The notes below the pieces were generated by a model. It did not search any database, had not been told where the DNA came from, and saw nothing but the letters and a program-made list of their open reading frames with translations. The position numbers and the translations under genes were made by a program. From Lacticaseibacillus songhuajiangensis (GTDB lineage Bacteria > Bacillota > Bacilli > Lactobacillales > Lactobacillaceae), in NCBI RefSeq assembly GCF_003946025.1, contig NZ_RHNR01000027.1, positions 1 to 37,490 of the forward strand: 37,490 nt of DNA, read 5' to 3'. Position 1 is the first letter of the stretch, and each line of letters starts with the position of its first letter. Of the stretch, positions 37,430-37,490 are shown piece by piece.

Positions 37430-37490
37430 CACAACTACTACTAGGTGGGCGGTGGGGTCGGCAACTCCGGCAGGAGTGCACTTGCGCTTC

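Overview
The window is about 37.5 kb of a low-GC Gram-positive chromosome, most likely a member of the Lactobacillaceae of intermediate GC. The evidence is a giant KxYKxGKxW/MucBP surface adhesin, a ClpL chaperone controlled by CIRCE, an anaerobic ribonucleotide reductase pair (nrdDG), a SUF operon of the sufC-D-S-U-B type, strong AGGAGG ribosome sites and frequent TTG/GTG starts. I cannot name the species. There are no rRNA or tRNA genes, prophage, CRISPR array or transposase.

Layout. 102-10487: one 3461-residue wall-anchored adhesin (secretion signal, MBG-type modules, ten MucBP/Mub_B2 units, a 12-unit EPGN array, a YPQTG anchor). 10772-16064: single-gene units, namely a membrane GGDEF diguanylate cyclase, a TauE/SafE exporter, a CorA-type Mg transporter, a 51-residue unknown protein and an AzgA-type purine permease, most with their own terminator. 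16190-18679: a lipoprotein convergent with a membrane-anchored glycerophosphodiesterase, sharing one bidirectional terminator. 19036-23662: an operon of acyltransferase, GT8, GT8, acyltransferase and TetR, with a strong promoter, a palindromic operator candidate and four exact-length 124-bp tandem hairpins between the two GT8 genes. 23979-26007: a small unknown protein, a 180-bp MITE-like inverted repeat and a frameshifted Mga-type regulator. 26510-28630: clpL. 29314-32053: nrdD-nrdG behind an NrdR box. 32129-37369: a sufT-like gene followed by sufC-sufD-sufS-sufU-sufB, tightly packed.

How genes work together. The suf genes form one Fe-S assembly unit: SufS desulfurase, SufU zinc sulfur-transfer partner and SufBCD scaffold, with a SufT-like accessory. 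NrdD and NrdG are an enzyme and its radical-SAM activase, so the Fe-S operon lies beside an Fe-S consumer. The GT8/acyltransferase/TetR operon carries the activities expected for making or remodelling an acylated glycolipid or cell-envelope glycan. That role is inference. This operon, with its internal hairpin array, is my best candidate for an undescribed system in the window.
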